Below are positions 1 to 15,453 of a stretch of DNA of 64,000 nucleotides, piece after piece. The notes under the pieces were generated by a model. That model had not been told where the DNA came from. It did no database searches and worked only from the letters and a program-made list of their open reading frames with translations. The first letter of the stretch is position 1. The number at the start of each line of letters is the position of its first letter. The DNA comes from Cladorhizidae sp. MBARI D1340-BT2 (lineage: Eukaryota; Porifera; Demospongiae; Poecilosclerida; Cladorhizidae): assembly GCA_028752905.1 (NCBI GenBank), contig JAQNBH010000002.1:31542238-31606237 (forward strand), given 5' to 3'. Position numbers and translations under genes: made by a program.

Positions 1-3000
1 CTATATATGCAAGTGAGAAGCAGACTTGTCTATATATGCAAGTGAGAAGCAGACTTGTCTATATATGCAAGTGAGAAGCAGACTTGTCTATATATGCAAG
101 TGAGAAGCAGACTTGTCTATATATGCAAGTGAGAAGCAGACTTGTCTATATATGCAAGTGAGAAGCAGACTTGTCTATATATGCAAGTGAGAAGCAGACT
201 TGTCTATATATGCAAGTGAGAAGCAGACTTGTCTATATATGCAAGTGAGAAGCAGACTTGTCTATATATGCAAGTGAGAAGCAGACTTGTCTATATATGC
301 AAGTGAGAAGCAGACTTGTCTATATATGCAAGTGAGAAGCAGACTTGTCTATATATGCAAGTGAGAAGCAGACTTGTCTATATATGCAAGTGAGAAGCAG
401 ACTTGTCTATATATGCAAGTGAGAAGCAGACTTGTCTATATATGCAAGTGAGAAGCAGACTTGTCTATATATGCAAGTGAGAAGCAGACTTGTCTATATA
501 TGCAAGTGAGAAGCAGACTTGTCTATATATGCAAGTGAGAAGCAGACTTGTCTATATATGCAAGTGAGAAGCAGACTTGTCTATATATGCAAGTGAGAAG
601 CAGACTTGTCTATATATGCAAGTGAGAAGCAGACTTGTCTATATATGCAAGTGAGAAGCAGACTTGTCTATATATGCAAGTGAGAAGCAGACTTGTCTAT
701 ATATGCAAGTGAGAAGCAGACTTGTCTATATATGCAAGTGAGAAGCAGACTTGTCTATATATGCAAGTGAGAAGCAGACTTGTCTATATATGCAAGTGAG
801 AAGCAGACTTGTCTATATATGCAAGTGAGAAGCAGACTTGTCTATATATGCAAGTGAGAAGCAGACTTGTCTATATATGCAAGTGAGAAGCAGACTTGTC
901 TATATATGCAAGTGAGAAGCAGACTTGTCTATATATGCAAGTGAGAAGCAGACTTGTCTATATATGCAAGTGAGAAGCAGACTTGTCTATATATGCAAGT
1001 GAGAAGCAGACTTGTCTATATATGCAAGTGAGAAGCAGACTTGTCTATATATGCAAGTGAGAAGCAGACTTGTCTATATATGCAAGTGAGAAGCAGACTT
1101 GTCTATATATGCAAGTGAGAAGCAGACTTGTCTATATATGCAAGTGAGAAGCAGACTTGTCTATATATGCAAGTGAGAAGCAGACTTGTCTATATATGCA
1201 AGTGAGAAGCAGACTTGTCTATATATGCAAGTGAGAAGCAGACTTGTCTATATATGCAAGTGAGAAGCAGACTTGTCTATATATGCAAGTGAGAAGCAGA
1301 CTTGTCTATATATGCAAGTGAGAAGCAGACTTGTCTATATATGCAAGTGAGAAGCAGACTTGTCTATATATGCAAGTGAGAAGCAGACTTGTCTATATAT
1401 GCAAGTGAGAAGCAGACTTGTCTATATATGCAAGTGAGAAGCAGACTTGTCTATATATGCAAGTGAGAAGCAGACTTGTCTATATATGCAAGTGAGAAGC
1501 AGACTTGTCTATATATGCAAGTGAGAAGCAGACTTGTCTATATATGCAAGTGAGAAGCAGACTTGTCTATATATGCAAGTGAGAAGCAGACTTGTCTATA
1601 TATGCAAGTGAGAAGCAGACTTGTCTATATATGCAAGTGAGAAGCAGACTTGTCTATATATGCAAGTGAGAAGCAGACTTGTCTATATATGCAAGTGAGA
1701 AGCAGACTTGTCTATATATGCAAGTGAGAAGCAGACTTGTCTATATATGCAAGTGAGAAGCAGACTTGTCTATATATGCAAGTGAGAAGCAGACTTGTCT
1801 ATATATGCAAGTGAGAAGCAGACTTGTCTATATATGCAAGTGAGAAGCAGACTTGTCTATATATGCAAGTGAGAAGCAGACTTGTCTATATATGCAAGTG
1901 AGAAGCAGACTTGTCTATATATGCAAGTGAGAAGCAGACTTGTCTATATATGCAAGTGAGAAGCAGACTTGTCTATATATGCAAGTGAGAAGCAGACTTG
2001 TCTATATATGCAAGTGAGAAGCAGACTTGTCTATATATGCAAGTGAGAAGCAGACTTGTCTATATATGCAAGTGAGAAGCAGACTTGTCTATATATGCAA
2101 GTGAGAAGCAGACTTGTCTATATATGCAAGTGAGAAGCAGACTTGTCTATATATGCAAGTGAGAAGCAGACTTGTCTATATATGCAAGTGAGAAGCAGAC
2201 TTGTCTATATATGCAAGTGAGAAGCAGACTTGTCTATATATGCAAGTGAGAAGCAGACTTGTCTATATATGCAAGTGAGAAGCAGACTTGTCTATATATG
2301 CAAGTGAGAAGCAGACTTGTCTATATATGCAAGTGAGAAGCAGACTTGTCTATATATGCAAGTGAGAAGCAGACTTGTCTATATATGCAAGTGAGAAGCA
2401 GACTTGTCTATATATGCAAGTGAGAAGCAGACTTGTCTATATATGCAAGTGAGAAGCAGACTTGTCTATATATGCAAGTGAGAAGCAGACTTGTCTATAT
2501 ATGCAAGTGAGAAGCAGACTTGTCTATATATGCAAGTGAGAAGCAGACTTGTCTATATATGCAAGTGAGAAGCAGACTTGTCTATATATGCAAGTGAGAA
2601 GCAGACTTGTCTATATATGCAAGTGAGAAGCAGACTTGTCTATATATGCAAGTGAGAAGCAGACTTGTCTATATATGCAAGTGAGAAGCAGACTTGTCTA
2701 TATATGCAAGTGAGAAGCAGACTTGTCTATATATGCAAGTGAGAAGCAGACTTGTCTATATATGCAAGTGAGAAGCAGACTTGTCTATATATGCAAGTGA
2801 GAAGCAGACTTGTCTATATATGCAAGTGAGAAGCAGACTTGTCTATATATGCAAGTGAGAAGCAGACTTGTCTATATATGCAAGTGAGAAGCAGACTTGT
2901 CTATATATGCAAGTGAGAAGCAGACTTGTCTATATATGCAAGTGAGAAGCAGACTTGTCTATATATGCAAGTGAGAAGCAGACTTGTCTATATATGCAAG

Positions 3001-6000
3001 TGAGAAGCAGACTTGTCTATATATGCAAGTGAGAAGCAGACTTGTCTATATATGCAAGTGAGAAGCAGACTTGTCTATATATGCAAGTGAGAAGCAGACT
3101 TGTCTATATATGCAAGTGAGAAGCAGACTTGTCTATATATGCAAGTGAGAAGCAGACTTGTCTATATATGCAAGTGAGAAGCAGACTTGTCTATATATGC
3201 AAGTGAGAAGCAGACTTGTCTATATATGCAAGTGAGAAGCAGACTTGTCTATATATGCAAGTGAGAAGCAGACTTGTCTATATATGCAAGTGAGAAGCAG
3301 ACTTGTCTATATATGCAAGTGAGAAGCAGACTTGTCTATATATGCAAGTGAGAAGCAGACTTGTCTATATATGCAAGTGAGAAGCAGACTTGTCTATATA
3401 TGCAAGTGAGAAGCAGACTTGTCTATATATGCAAGTGAGAAGCAGACTTGTCTATATATGCAAGTGAGAAGCAGACTTGTCTATATATGCAAGTGAGAAG
3501 CAGACTTGTCTATATATGCAAGTGAGAAGCAGACTTGTCTATATATGCAAGTGAGAAGCAGACTTGTCTATATATGCAAGTGAGAAGCAGACTTGTCTAT
3601 ATATGCAAGTGAGAAGCAGACTTGTCTATATATGCAAGTGAGAAGCAGACTTGTCTATATATGCAAGTGAGAAGCAGACTTGTCTATATATGCAAGTGAG
3701 AAGCAGACTTGTCTATATATGCAAGTGAGAAGCAGACTTGTCTATATATGCAAGTGAGAAGCAGACTTGTCTATATATGCAAGTGAGAAGCAGACTTGTC
3801 TATATATGCAAGTGAGAAGCAGACTTGTCTATATATGCAAGTGAGAAGCAGACTTGTCTATATATGCAAGTGAGAAGCAGACTTGTCTATATATGCAAGT
3901 GAGAAGCAGACTTGTCTATATATGCAAGTGAGAAGCAGACTTGTCTATATATGCAAGTGAGAAGCAGACTTGTCTATATATGCAAGTGAGAAGCAGACTT
4001 GTCTATATATGCAAGTGAGAAGCAGACTTGTCTATATATGCAAGTGAGAAGCAGACTTGTCTATATATGCAAGTGAGAAGCAGACTTGTCTATATATGCA
4101 AGTGAGAAGCAGACTTGTCTATATATGCAAGTGAGAAGCAGACTTGTCTATATATGCAAGTGAGAAGCAGACTTGTCTATATATGCAAGTGAGAAGCAGA
4201 CTTGTCTATATATGCAAGTGAGAAGCAGACTTGTCTATATATGCAAGTGAGAAGCAGACTTGTCTATATATGCAAGTGAGAAGCAGACTTGTCTATATAT
4301 GCAAGTGAGAAGCAGACTTGTCTATATATGCAAGTGAGAAGCAGACTTGTCTATATATGCAAGTGAGAAGCAGACTTGTCTATATATGCAAGTGAGAAGC
4401 AGACTTGTCTATATATGCAAGTGAGAAGCAGACTTGTCTATATATGCAAGTGAGAAGCAGACTTGTCTATATATGCAAGTGAGAAGCAGACTTGTCTATA
4501 TATGCAAGTGAGAAGCAGACTTGTCTATATATGCAAGTGAGAAGCAGACTTGTCTATATATGCAAGTGAGAAGCAGACTTGTCTATATATGCAAGTGAGA
4601 AGCAGACTTGTCTATATATGCAAGTGAGAAGCAGACTTGTCTATATATGCAAGTGAGAAGCAGACTTGTCTATATATGCAAGTGAGAAGCAGACTTGTCT
4701 ATATATGCAAGTGAGAAGCAGACTTGTCTATATATGCAAGTGAGAAGCAGACTTGTCTATATATGCAAGTGAGAAGCAGACTTGTCTATATATGCAAGTG
4801 AGAAGCAGACTTGTCTATATATGCAAGTGAGAAGCAGACTTGTCTATATATGCAAGTGAGAAGCAGACTTGTCTATATATGCAAGTGAGAAGCAGACTTG
4901 TCTATATATGCAAGTGAGAAGCAGACTTGTCTATATATGCAAGTGAGAAGCAGACTTGTCTATATATGCAAGTGAGAAGCAGACTTGTCTATATATGCAA
5001 GTGAGAAGCAGACTTGTCTATATATGCAAGTGAGAAGCAGACTTGTCTATATATGCAAGTGAGAAGCAGACTTGTCTATATATGCAAGTGAGAAGCAGAC
5101 TTGTCTATATATGCAAGTGAGAAGCAGACTTGTCTATATATGCAAGTGAGAAGCAGACTTGTCTATATATGCAAGTGAGAAGCAGACTTGTCTATATATG
5201 CAAGTGAGAAGCAGACTTGTCTATATATGCAAGTGAGAAGCAGACTTGTCTATATATGCAAGTGAGAAGCAGACTTGTCTATATATGCAAGTGAGAAGCA
5301 GACTTGTCTATATATGCAAGTGAGAAGCAGACTTGTCTATATATGCAAGTGAGAAGCAGACTTGTCTATATATGCAAGTGAGAAGCAGACTTGTCTATAT
5401 ATGCAAGTGAGAAGCAGACTTGTCTATATATGCAAGTGAGAAGCAGACTTGTCTATATATGCAAGTGAGAAGCAGACTTGTCTATATATGCAAGTGAGAA
5501 GCAGACTTGTCTATATATGCAAGTGAGAAGCAGACTTGTCTATATATGCAAGTGAGAAGCAGACTTGTCTATATATGCAAGTGAGAAGCAGACTTGTCTA
5601 TATATGCAAGTGAGAAGCAGACTTGTCTATATATGCAAGTGAGAAGCAGACTTGTCTATATATGCAAGTGAGAAGCAGACTTGTCTATATATGCAAGTGA
5701 GAAGCAGACTTGTCTATATATGCAAGTGAGAAGCAGACTTGTCTATATATGCAAGTGAGAAGCAGACTTGTCTATATATGCAAGTGAGAAGCAGACTTGT
5801 CTATATATGCAAGTGAGAAGCAGACTTGTCTATATATGCAAGTGAGAAGCAGACTTGTCTATATATGCAAGTGAGAAGCAGACTTGTCTATATATGCAAG
5901 TGAGAAGCAGACTTGTCTATATATGCAAGTGAGAAGCAGACTTGTCTATATATGCAAGTGAGAAGCAGACTTGTCTATATATGCAAGTGAGAAGCAGACT

Positions 6001-8439
6001 TGTCTATATATGCAAGTGAGAAGCAGACTTGTCTATATATGCAAGTGAGAAGCAGACTTGTCTATATATGCAAGTGAGAAGCAGACTTGTCTATATATGC
6101 AAGTGAGAAGCAGACTTGTCTATATATGCAAGTGAGAAGCAGACTTGTCTATATATGCAAGTGAGAAGCAGACTTGTCTATATATGCAAGTGAGAAGCAG
6201 ACTTGTCTATATATGCAAGTGAGAAGCAGACTTGTCTATATATGCAAGTGAGAAGCAGACTTGTCTATATATGCAAGTGAGAAGCAGACTTGTCTATATA
6301 TGCAAGTGAGAAGCAGACTTGTCTATATATGCAAGTGAGAAGCAGACTTGTCTATATATGCAAGTGAGAAGCAGACTTGTCTATATATGCAAGTGAGAAG
6401 CAGACTTGTCTATATATGCAAGTGAGAAGCAGACTTGTCTATATATGCAAGTGAGAAGCAGACTTGTCTATATATGCAAGTGAGAAGCAGACTTGTCTAT
6501 ATATGCAAGTGAGAAGCAGACTTGTCTATATATGCAAGTGAGAAGCAGACTTGTCTATATATGCAAGTGAGAAGCAGACTTGTCTATATATGCAAGTGAG
6601 AAGCAGACTTGTCTATATATGCAAGTGAGAAGCAGACTTGTCTATATATGCAAGTGAGAAGCAGACTTGTCTATATATGCAAGTGAGAAGCAGACTTGTC
6701 TATATATGCAAGTGAGAAGCAGACTTGTCTATATATGCAAGTGAGAAGCAGACTTGTCTATATATGCAAGTGAGAAGCAGACTTGTCTATATATGCAAGT
6801 GAGAAGCAGACTTGTCTATATATGCAAGTGAGAAGCAGACTTGTCTATATATGCAAGTGAGAAGCAGACTTGTCTATATATGCAAGTGAGAAGCAGACTT
6901 GTCTATATATGCAAGTGAGAAGCAGACTTGTCTATATATGCAAGTGAGAAGCAGACTTGTCTATATATGCAAGTGAGAAGCAGACTTGTCTATATATGCA
7001 AGTGAGAAGCAGACTTGTCTATATATGCAAGTGAGAAGCAGACTTGTCTATATATGCAAGTGAGAAGCAGACTTGTCTATATATGCAAGTGAGAAGCAGA
7101 CTTGTCTATATATGCAAGTGAGAAGCAGACTTGTCTATATATGCAAGTGAGAAGCAGACTTGTCTATATATGCAAGTGAGAAGCAGACTTGTCTATATAT
7201 GCAAGTGAGAAGCAGACTTGTCTATATATGCAAGTGAGAAGCAGACTTGTCTATATATGCAAGTGAGAAGCAGACTTGTCTATATATGCAAGTGAGAAGC
7301 AGACTTGTCTATATATGCAAGTGAGAAGCAGACTTGTCTATATATGCAAGTGAGAAGCAGACTTGTCTATATATGCAAGTGAGAAGCAGACTTGTCTATA
7401 TATGCAAGTGAGAAGCAGACTTGTCTATATATGCAAGTGAGAAGCAGACTTGTCTATATATGCAAGTGAGAAGCAGACTTGTCTATATATGCAAGTGAGA
7501 AGCAGACTTGTCTATATATGCAAGTGAGAAGCAGACTTGTCTATATATGCAAGTGAGAAGCAGACTTGTCTATATATGCAAGTGAGAAGCAGACTTGTCT
7601 ATATATGCAAGTGAGAAGCAGACTTGTCTATATATGCAAGTGAGAAGCAGACTTGTCTATATATGCAAGTGAGAAGCAGACTTGTCTATATATGCAAGTG
7701 AGAAGCAGACTTGTCTATATATGCAAGTGAGAAGCAGACTTGTCTATATATGCAAGTGAGAAGCAGACTTGTCTATATATGCAAGTGAGAAGCAGACTTG
7801 TCTATATATGCAAGTGAGAAGCAGACTTGTCTATATATGCAAGTGAGAAGCAGACTTGTCTATATATGCAAGTGAGAAGCAGACTTGTCTATATATGCAA
7901 GTGAGAAGCAGACTTGTCTATATATGCAAGTGAGAAGCAGACTTGTCTATATATGCAAGTGAGAAGCAGACTTGTCTATATATGCAAGTGAGAAGCAGAC
8001 TTGTCTATATATGCAAGTGAGAAGCAGACTTGTCTATATATGCAAGTGAGAAGCAGACTTGTCTATATATGCAAGTGAGAAGCAGACTTGTCTATATATG
8101 CAAGTGAGAAGCAGACTTGTCTATATATGCAAGTGAGAAGCAGACTTGTCTATATATGCAAGTGAGAAGCAGACTTGTCTATATATGCAAGTGAGAAGCA
8201 GACTTGTCTATATATGCAAGTGAGAAGCAGACTTGTCTATATATGCAAGTGAGAAGCAGACTTGTCTATATATGCAAGTGAGAAGCAGACTTGTCTATAT
8301 ATGCAAGTGAGAAGCAGACTTGTCTATATATGCAAGTGAGAAGCAGACTTGTCTATATATGCAAGTGAGAAGCAGACTTGTCTATATATGCAAGTGAGAA
8401 GCAGACTTGTCTATATATGCAAGTGAGAAGCAGACTTGT

Positions 8440-8466
8440 CTATATGCAAGTGAGAAGCAGACTTGT
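8440..8466. repeat. 27-bp variant satellite unit (first)
   Basis: One TA of the TATATA tract is missing, giving a 27-bp unit. Exactly 291 standard units precede it within the window (8,439 bases = 291 x 29). Confidence 0.95.
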
Positions 8467-11400
8467 CTATATATGCAAGTGAGAAGCAGACTTGTCTATA
8501 TATGCAAGTGAGAAGCAGACTTGTCTATATATGCAAGTGAGAAGCAGACTTGTCTATATATGCAAGTGAGAAGCAGACTTGTCTATATATGCAAGTGAGA
8601 AGCAGACTTGTCTATATATGCAAGTGAGAAGCAGACTTGTCTATATATGCAAGTGAGAAGCAGACTTGTCTATATATGCAAGTGAGAAGCAGACTTGTCT
8701 ATATATGCAAGTGAGAAGCAGACTTGTCTATATATGCAAGTGAGAAGCAGACTTGTCTATATATGCAAGTGAGAAGCAGACTTGTCTATATATGCAAGTG
8801 AGAAGCAGACTTGTCTATATATGCAAGTGAGAAGCAGACTTGTCTATATATGCAAGTGAGAAGCAGACTTGTCTATATATGCAAGTGAGAAGCAGACTTG
8901 TCTATATATGCAAGTGAGAAGCAGACTTGTCTATATATGCAAGTGAGAAGCAGACTTGTCTATATATGCAAGTGAGAAGCAGACTTGTCTATATATGCAA
9001 GTGAGAAGCAGACTTGTCTATATATGCAAGTGAGAAGCAGACTTGTCTATATATGCAAGTGAGAAGCAGACTTGTCTATATATGCAAGTGAGAAGCAGAC
9101 TTGTCTATATATGCAAGTGAGAAGCAGACTTGTCTATATATGCAAGTGAGAAGCAGACTTGTCTATATATGCAAGTGAGAAGCAGACTTGTCTATATATG
9201 CAAGTGAGAAGCAGACTTGTCTATATATGCAAGTGAGAAGCAGACTTGTCTATATATGCAAGTGAGAAGCAGACTTGTCTATATATGCAAGTGAGAAGCA
9301 GACTTGTCTATATATGCAAGTGAGAAGCAGACTTGTCTATATATGCAAGTGAGAAGCAGACTTGTCTATATATGCAAGTGAGAAGCAGACTTGTCTATAT
9401 ATGCAAGTGAGAAGCAGACTTGTCTATATATGCAAGTGAGAAGCAGACTTGTCTATATATGCAAGTGAGAAGCAGACTTGTCTATATATGCAAGTGAGAA
9501 GCAGACTTGTCTATATATGCAAGTGAGAAGCAGACTTGTCTATATATGCAAGTGAGAAGCAGACTTGTCTATATATGCAAGTGAGAAGCAGACTTGTCTA
9601 TATATGCAAGTGAGAAGCAGACTTGTCTATATATGCAAGTGAGAAGCAGACTTGTCTATATATGCAAGTGAGAAGCAGACTTGTCTATATATGCAAGTGA
9701 GAAGCAGACTTGTCTATATATGCAAGTGAGAAGCAGACTTGTCTATATATGCAAGTGAGAAGCAGACTTGTCTATATATGCAAGTGAGAAGCAGACTTGT
9801 CTATATATGCAAGTGAGAAGCAGACTTGTCTATATATGCAAGTGAGAAGCAGACTTGTCTATATATGCAAGTGAGAAGCAGACTTGTCTATATATGCAAG
9901 TGAGAAGCAGACTTGTCTATATATGCAAGTGAGAAGCAGACTTGTCTATATATGCAAGTGAGAAGCAGACTTGTCTATATATGCAAGTGAGAAGCAGACT
10001 TGTCTATATATGCAAGTGAGAAGCAGACTTGTCTATATATGCAAGTGAGAAGCAGACTTGTCTATATATGCAAGTGAGAAGCAGACTTGTCTATATATGC
10101 AAGTGAGAAGCAGACTTGTCTATATATGCAAGTGAGAAGCAGACTTGTCTATATATGCAAGTGAGAAGCAGACTTGTCTATATATGCAAGTGAGAAGCAG
10201 ACTTGTCTATATATGCAAGTGAGAAGCAGACTTGTCTATATATGCAAGTGAGAAGCAGACTTGTCTATATATGCAAGTGAGAAGCAGACTTGTCTATATA
10301 TGCAAGTGAGAAGCAGACTTGTCTATATATGCAAGTGAGAAGCAGACTTGTCTATATATGCAAGTGAGAAGCAGACTTGTCTATATATGCAAGTGAGAAG
10401 CAGACTTGTCTATATATGCAAGTGAGAAGCAGACTTGTCTATATATGCAAGTGAGAAGCAGACTTGTCTATATATGCAAGTGAGAAGCAGACTTGTCTAT
10501 ATATGCAAGTGAGAAGCAGACTTGTCTATATATGCAAGTGAGAAGCAGACTTGTCTATATATGCAAGTGAGAAGCAGACTTGTCTATATATGCAAGTGAG
10601 AAGCAGACTTGTCTATATATGCAAGTGAGAAGCAGACTTGTCTATATATGCAAGTGAGAAGCAGACTTGTCTATATATGCAAGTGAGAAGCAGACTTGTC
10701 TATATATGCAAGTGAGAAGCAGACTTGTCTATATATGCAAGTGAGAAGCAGACTTGTCTATATATGCAAGTGAGAAGCAGACTTGTCTATATATGCAAGT
10801 GAGAAGCAGACTTGTCTATATATGCAAGTGAGAAGCAGACTTGTCTATATATGCAAGTGAGAAGCAGACTTGTCTATATATGCAAGTGAGAAGCAGACTT
10901 GTCTATATATGCAAGTGAGAAGCAGACTTGTCTATATATGCAAGTGAGAAGCAGACTTGTCTATATATGCAAGTGAGAAGCAGACTTGTCTATATATGCA
11001 AGTGAGAAGCAGACTTGTCTATATATGCAAGTGAGAAGCAGACTTGTCTATATATGCAAGTGAGAAGCAGACTTGTCTATATATGCAAGTGAGAAGCAGA
11101 CTTGTCTATATATGCAAGTGAGAAGCAGACTTGTCTATATATGCAAGTGAGAAGCAGACTTGTCTATATATGCAAGTGAGAAGCAGACTTGTCTATATAT
11201 GCAAGTGAGAAGCAGACTTGTCTATATATGCAAGTGAGAAGCAGACTTGTCTATATATGCAAGTGAGAAGCAGACTTGTCTATATATGCAAGTGAGAAGC
11301 AGACTTGTCTATATATGCAAGTGAGAAGCAGACTTGTCTATATATGCAAGTGAGAAGCAGACTTGTCTATATATGCAAGTGAGAAGCAGACTTGTCTATA

Positions 11401-14400
11401 TATGCAAGTGAGAAGCAGACTTGTCTATATATGCAAGTGAGAAGCAGACTTGTCTATATATGCAAGTGAGAAGCAGACTTGTCTATATATGCAAGTGAGA
11501 AGCAGACTTGTCTATATATGCAAGTGAGAAGCAGACTTGTCTATATATGCAAGTGAGAAGCAGACTTGTCTATATATGCAAGTGAGAAGCAGACTTGTCT
11601 ATATATGCAAGTGAGAAGCAGACTTGTCTATATATGCAAGTGAGAAGCAGACTTGTCTATATATGCAAGTGAGAAGCAGACTTGTCTATATATGCAAGTG
11701 AGAAGCAGACTTGTCTATATATGCAAGTGAGAAGCAGACTTGTCTATATATGCAAGTGAGAAGCAGACTTGTCTATATATGCAAGTGAGAAGCAGACTTG
11801 TCTATATATGCAAGTGAGAAGCAGACTTGTCTATATATGCAAGTGAGAAGCAGACTTGTCTATATATGCAAGTGAGAAGCAGACTTGTCTATATATGCAA
11901 GTGAGAAGCAGACTTGTCTATATATGCAAGTGAGAAGCAGACTTGTCTATATATGCAAGTGAGAAGCAGACTTGTCTATATATGCAAGTGAGAAGCAGAC
12001 TTGTCTATATATGCAAGTGAGAAGCAGACTTGTCTATATATGCAAGTGAGAAGCAGACTTGTCTATATATGCAAGTGAGAAGCAGACTTGTCTATATATG
12101 CAAGTGAGAAGCAGACTTGTCTATATATGCAAGTGAGAAGCAGACTTGTCTATATATGCAAGTGAGAAGCAGACTTGTCTATATATGCAAGTGAGAAGCA
12201 GACTTGTCTATATATGCAAGTGAGAAGCAGACTTGTCTATATATGCAAGTGAGAAGCAGACTTGTCTATATATGCAAGTGAGAAGCAGACTTGTCTATAT
12301 ATGCAAGTGAGAAGCAGACTTGTCTATATATGCAAGTGAGAAGCAGACTTGTCTATATATGCAAGTGAGAAGCAGACTTGTCTATATATGCAAGTGAGAA
12401 GCAGACTTGTCTATATATGCAAGTGAGAAGCAGACTTGTCTATATATGCAAGTGAGAAGCAGACTTGTCTATATATGCAAGTGAGAAGCAGACTTGTCTA
12501 TATATGCAAGTGAGAAGCAGACTTGTCTATATATGCAAGTGAGAAGCAGACTTGTCTATATATGCAAGTGAGAAGCAGACTTGTCTATATATGCAAGTGA
12601 GAAGCAGACTTGTCTATATATGCAAGTGAGAAGCAGACTTGTCTATATATGCAAGTGAGAAGCAGACTTGTCTATATATGCAAGTGAGAAGCAGACTTGT
12701 CTATATATGCAAGTGAGAAGCAGACTTGTCTATATATGCAAGTGAGAAGCAGACTTGTCTATATATGCAAGTGAGAAGCAGACTTGTCTATATATGCAAG
12801 TGAGAAGCAGACTTGTCTATATATGCAAGTGAGAAGCAGACTTGTCTATATATGCAAGTGAGAAGCAGACTTGTCTATATATGCAAGTGAGAAGCAGACT
12901 TGTCTATATATGCAAGTGAGAAGCAGACTTGTCTATATATGCAAGTGAGAAGCAGACTTGTCTATATATGCAAGTGAGAAGCAGACTTGTCTATATATGC
13001 AAGTGAGAAGCAGACTTGTCTATATATGCAAGTGAGAAGCAGACTTGTCTATATATGCAAGTGAGAAGCAGACTTGTCTATATATGCAAGTGAGAAGCAG
13101 ACTTGTCTATATATGCAAGTGAGAAGCAGACTTGTCTATATATGCAAGTGAGAAGCAGACTTGTCTATATATGCAAGTGAGAAGCAGACTTGTCTATATA
13201 TGCAAGTGAGAAGCAGACTTGTCTATATATGCAAGTGAGAAGCAGACTTGTCTATATATGCAAGTGAGAAGCAGACTTGTCTATATATGCAAGTGAGAAG
13301 CAGACTTGTCTATATATGCAAGTGAGAAGCAGACTTGTCTATATATGCAAGTGAGAAGCAGACTTGTCTATATATGCAAGTGAGAAGCAGACTTGTCTAT
13401 ATATGCAAGTGAGAAGCAGACTTGTCTATATATGCAAGTGAGAAGCAGACTTGTCTATATATGCAAGTGAGAAGCAGACTTGTCTATATATGCAAGTGAG
13501 AAGCAGACTTGTCTATATATGCAAGTGAGAAGCAGACTTGTCTATATATGCAAGTGAGAAGCAGACTTGTCTATATATGCAAGTGAGAAGCAGACTTGTC
13601 TATATATGCAAGTGAGAAGCAGACTTGTCTATATATGCAAGTGAGAAGCAGACTTGTCTATATATGCAAGTGAGAAGCAGACTTGTCTATATATGCAAGT
13701 GAGAAGCAGACTTGTCTATATATGCAAGTGAGAAGCAGACTTGTCTATATATGCAAGTGAGAAGCAGACTTGTCTATATATGCAAGTGAGAAGCAGACTT
13801 GTCTATATATGCAAGTGAGAAGCAGACTTGTCTATATATGCAAGTGAGAAGCAGACTTGTCTATATATGCAAGTGAGAAGCAGACTTGTCTATATATGCA
13901 AGTGAGAAGCAGACTTGTCTATATATGCAAGTGAGAAGCAGACTTGTCTATATATGCAAGTGAGAAGCAGACTTGTCTATATATGCAAGTGAGAAGCAGA
14001 CTTGTCTATATATGCAAGTGAGAAGCAGACTTGTCTATATATGCAAGTGAGAAGCAGACTTGTCTATATATGCAAGTGAGAAGCAGACTTGTCTATATAT
14101 GCAAGTGAGAAGCAGACTTGTCTATATATGCAAGTGAGAAGCAGACTTGTCTATATATGCAAGTGAGAAGCAGACTTGTCTATATATGCAAGTGAGAAGC
14201 AGACTTGTCTATATATGCAAGTGAGAAGCAGACTTGTCTATATATGCAAGTGAGAAGCAGACTTGTCTATATATGCAAGTGAGAAGCAGACTTGTCTATA
14301 TATGCAAGTGAGAAGCAGACTTGTCTATATATGCAAGTGAGAAGCAGACTTGTCTATATATGCAAGTGAGAAGCAGACTTGTCTATATATGCAAGTGAGA

Positions 14401-15426
14401 AGCAGACTTGTCTATATATGCAAGTGAGAAGCAGACTTGTCTATATATGCAAGTGAGAAGCAGACTTGTCTATATATGCAAGTGAGAAGCAGACTTGTCT
14501 ATATATGCAAGTGAGAAGCAGACTTGTCTATATATGCAAGTGAGAAGCAGACTTGTCTATATATGCAAGTGAGAAGCAGACTTGTCTATATATGCAAGTG
14601 AGAAGCAGACTTGTCTATATATGCAAGTGAGAAGCAGACTTGTCTATATATGCAAGTGAGAAGCAGACTTGTCTATATATGCAAGTGAGAAGCAGACTTG
14701 TCTATATATGCAAGTGAGAAGCAGACTTGTCTATATATGCAAGTGAGAAGCAGACTTGTCTATATATGCAAGTGAGAAGCAGACTTGTCTATATATGCAA
14801 GTGAGAAGCAGACTTGTCTATATATGCAAGTGAGAAGCAGACTTGTCTATATATGCAAGTGAGAAGCAGACTTGTCTATATATGCAAGTGAGAAGCAGAC
14901 TTGTCTATATATGCAAGTGAGAAGCAGACTTGTCTATATATGCAAGTGAGAAGCAGACTTGTCTATATATGCAAGTGAGAAGCAGACTTGTCTATATATG
15001 CAAGTGAGAAGCAGACTTGTCTATATATGCAAGTGAGAAGCAGACTTGTCTATATATGCAAGTGAGAAGCAGACTTGTCTATATATGCAAGTGAGAAGCA
15101 GACTTGTCTATATATGCAAGTGAGAAGCAGACTTGTCTATATATGCAAGTGAGAAGCAGACTTGTCTATATATGCAAGTGAGAAGCAGACTTGTCTATAT
15201 ATGCAAGTGAGAAGCAGACTTGTCTATATATGCAAGTGAGAAGCAGACTTGTCTATATATGCAAGTGAGAAGCAGACTTGTCTATATATGCAAGTGAGAA
15301 GCAGACTTGTCTATATATGCAAGTGAGAAGCAGACTTGTCTATATATGCAAGTGAGAAGCAGACTTGTCTATATATGCAAGTGAGAAGCAGACTTGTCTA
15401 TATATGCAAGTGAGAAGCAGACTTGT

Positions 15427-15453
15427 CTATATGCAAGTGAGAAGCAGACTTGT
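15427..15453. repeat. 27-bp variant satellite unit (second)
   Basis: The same TA loss as at 8440. It lies 241 units after the first variant (27 + 240 x 29 = 6,987 bases). Confidence 0.95.
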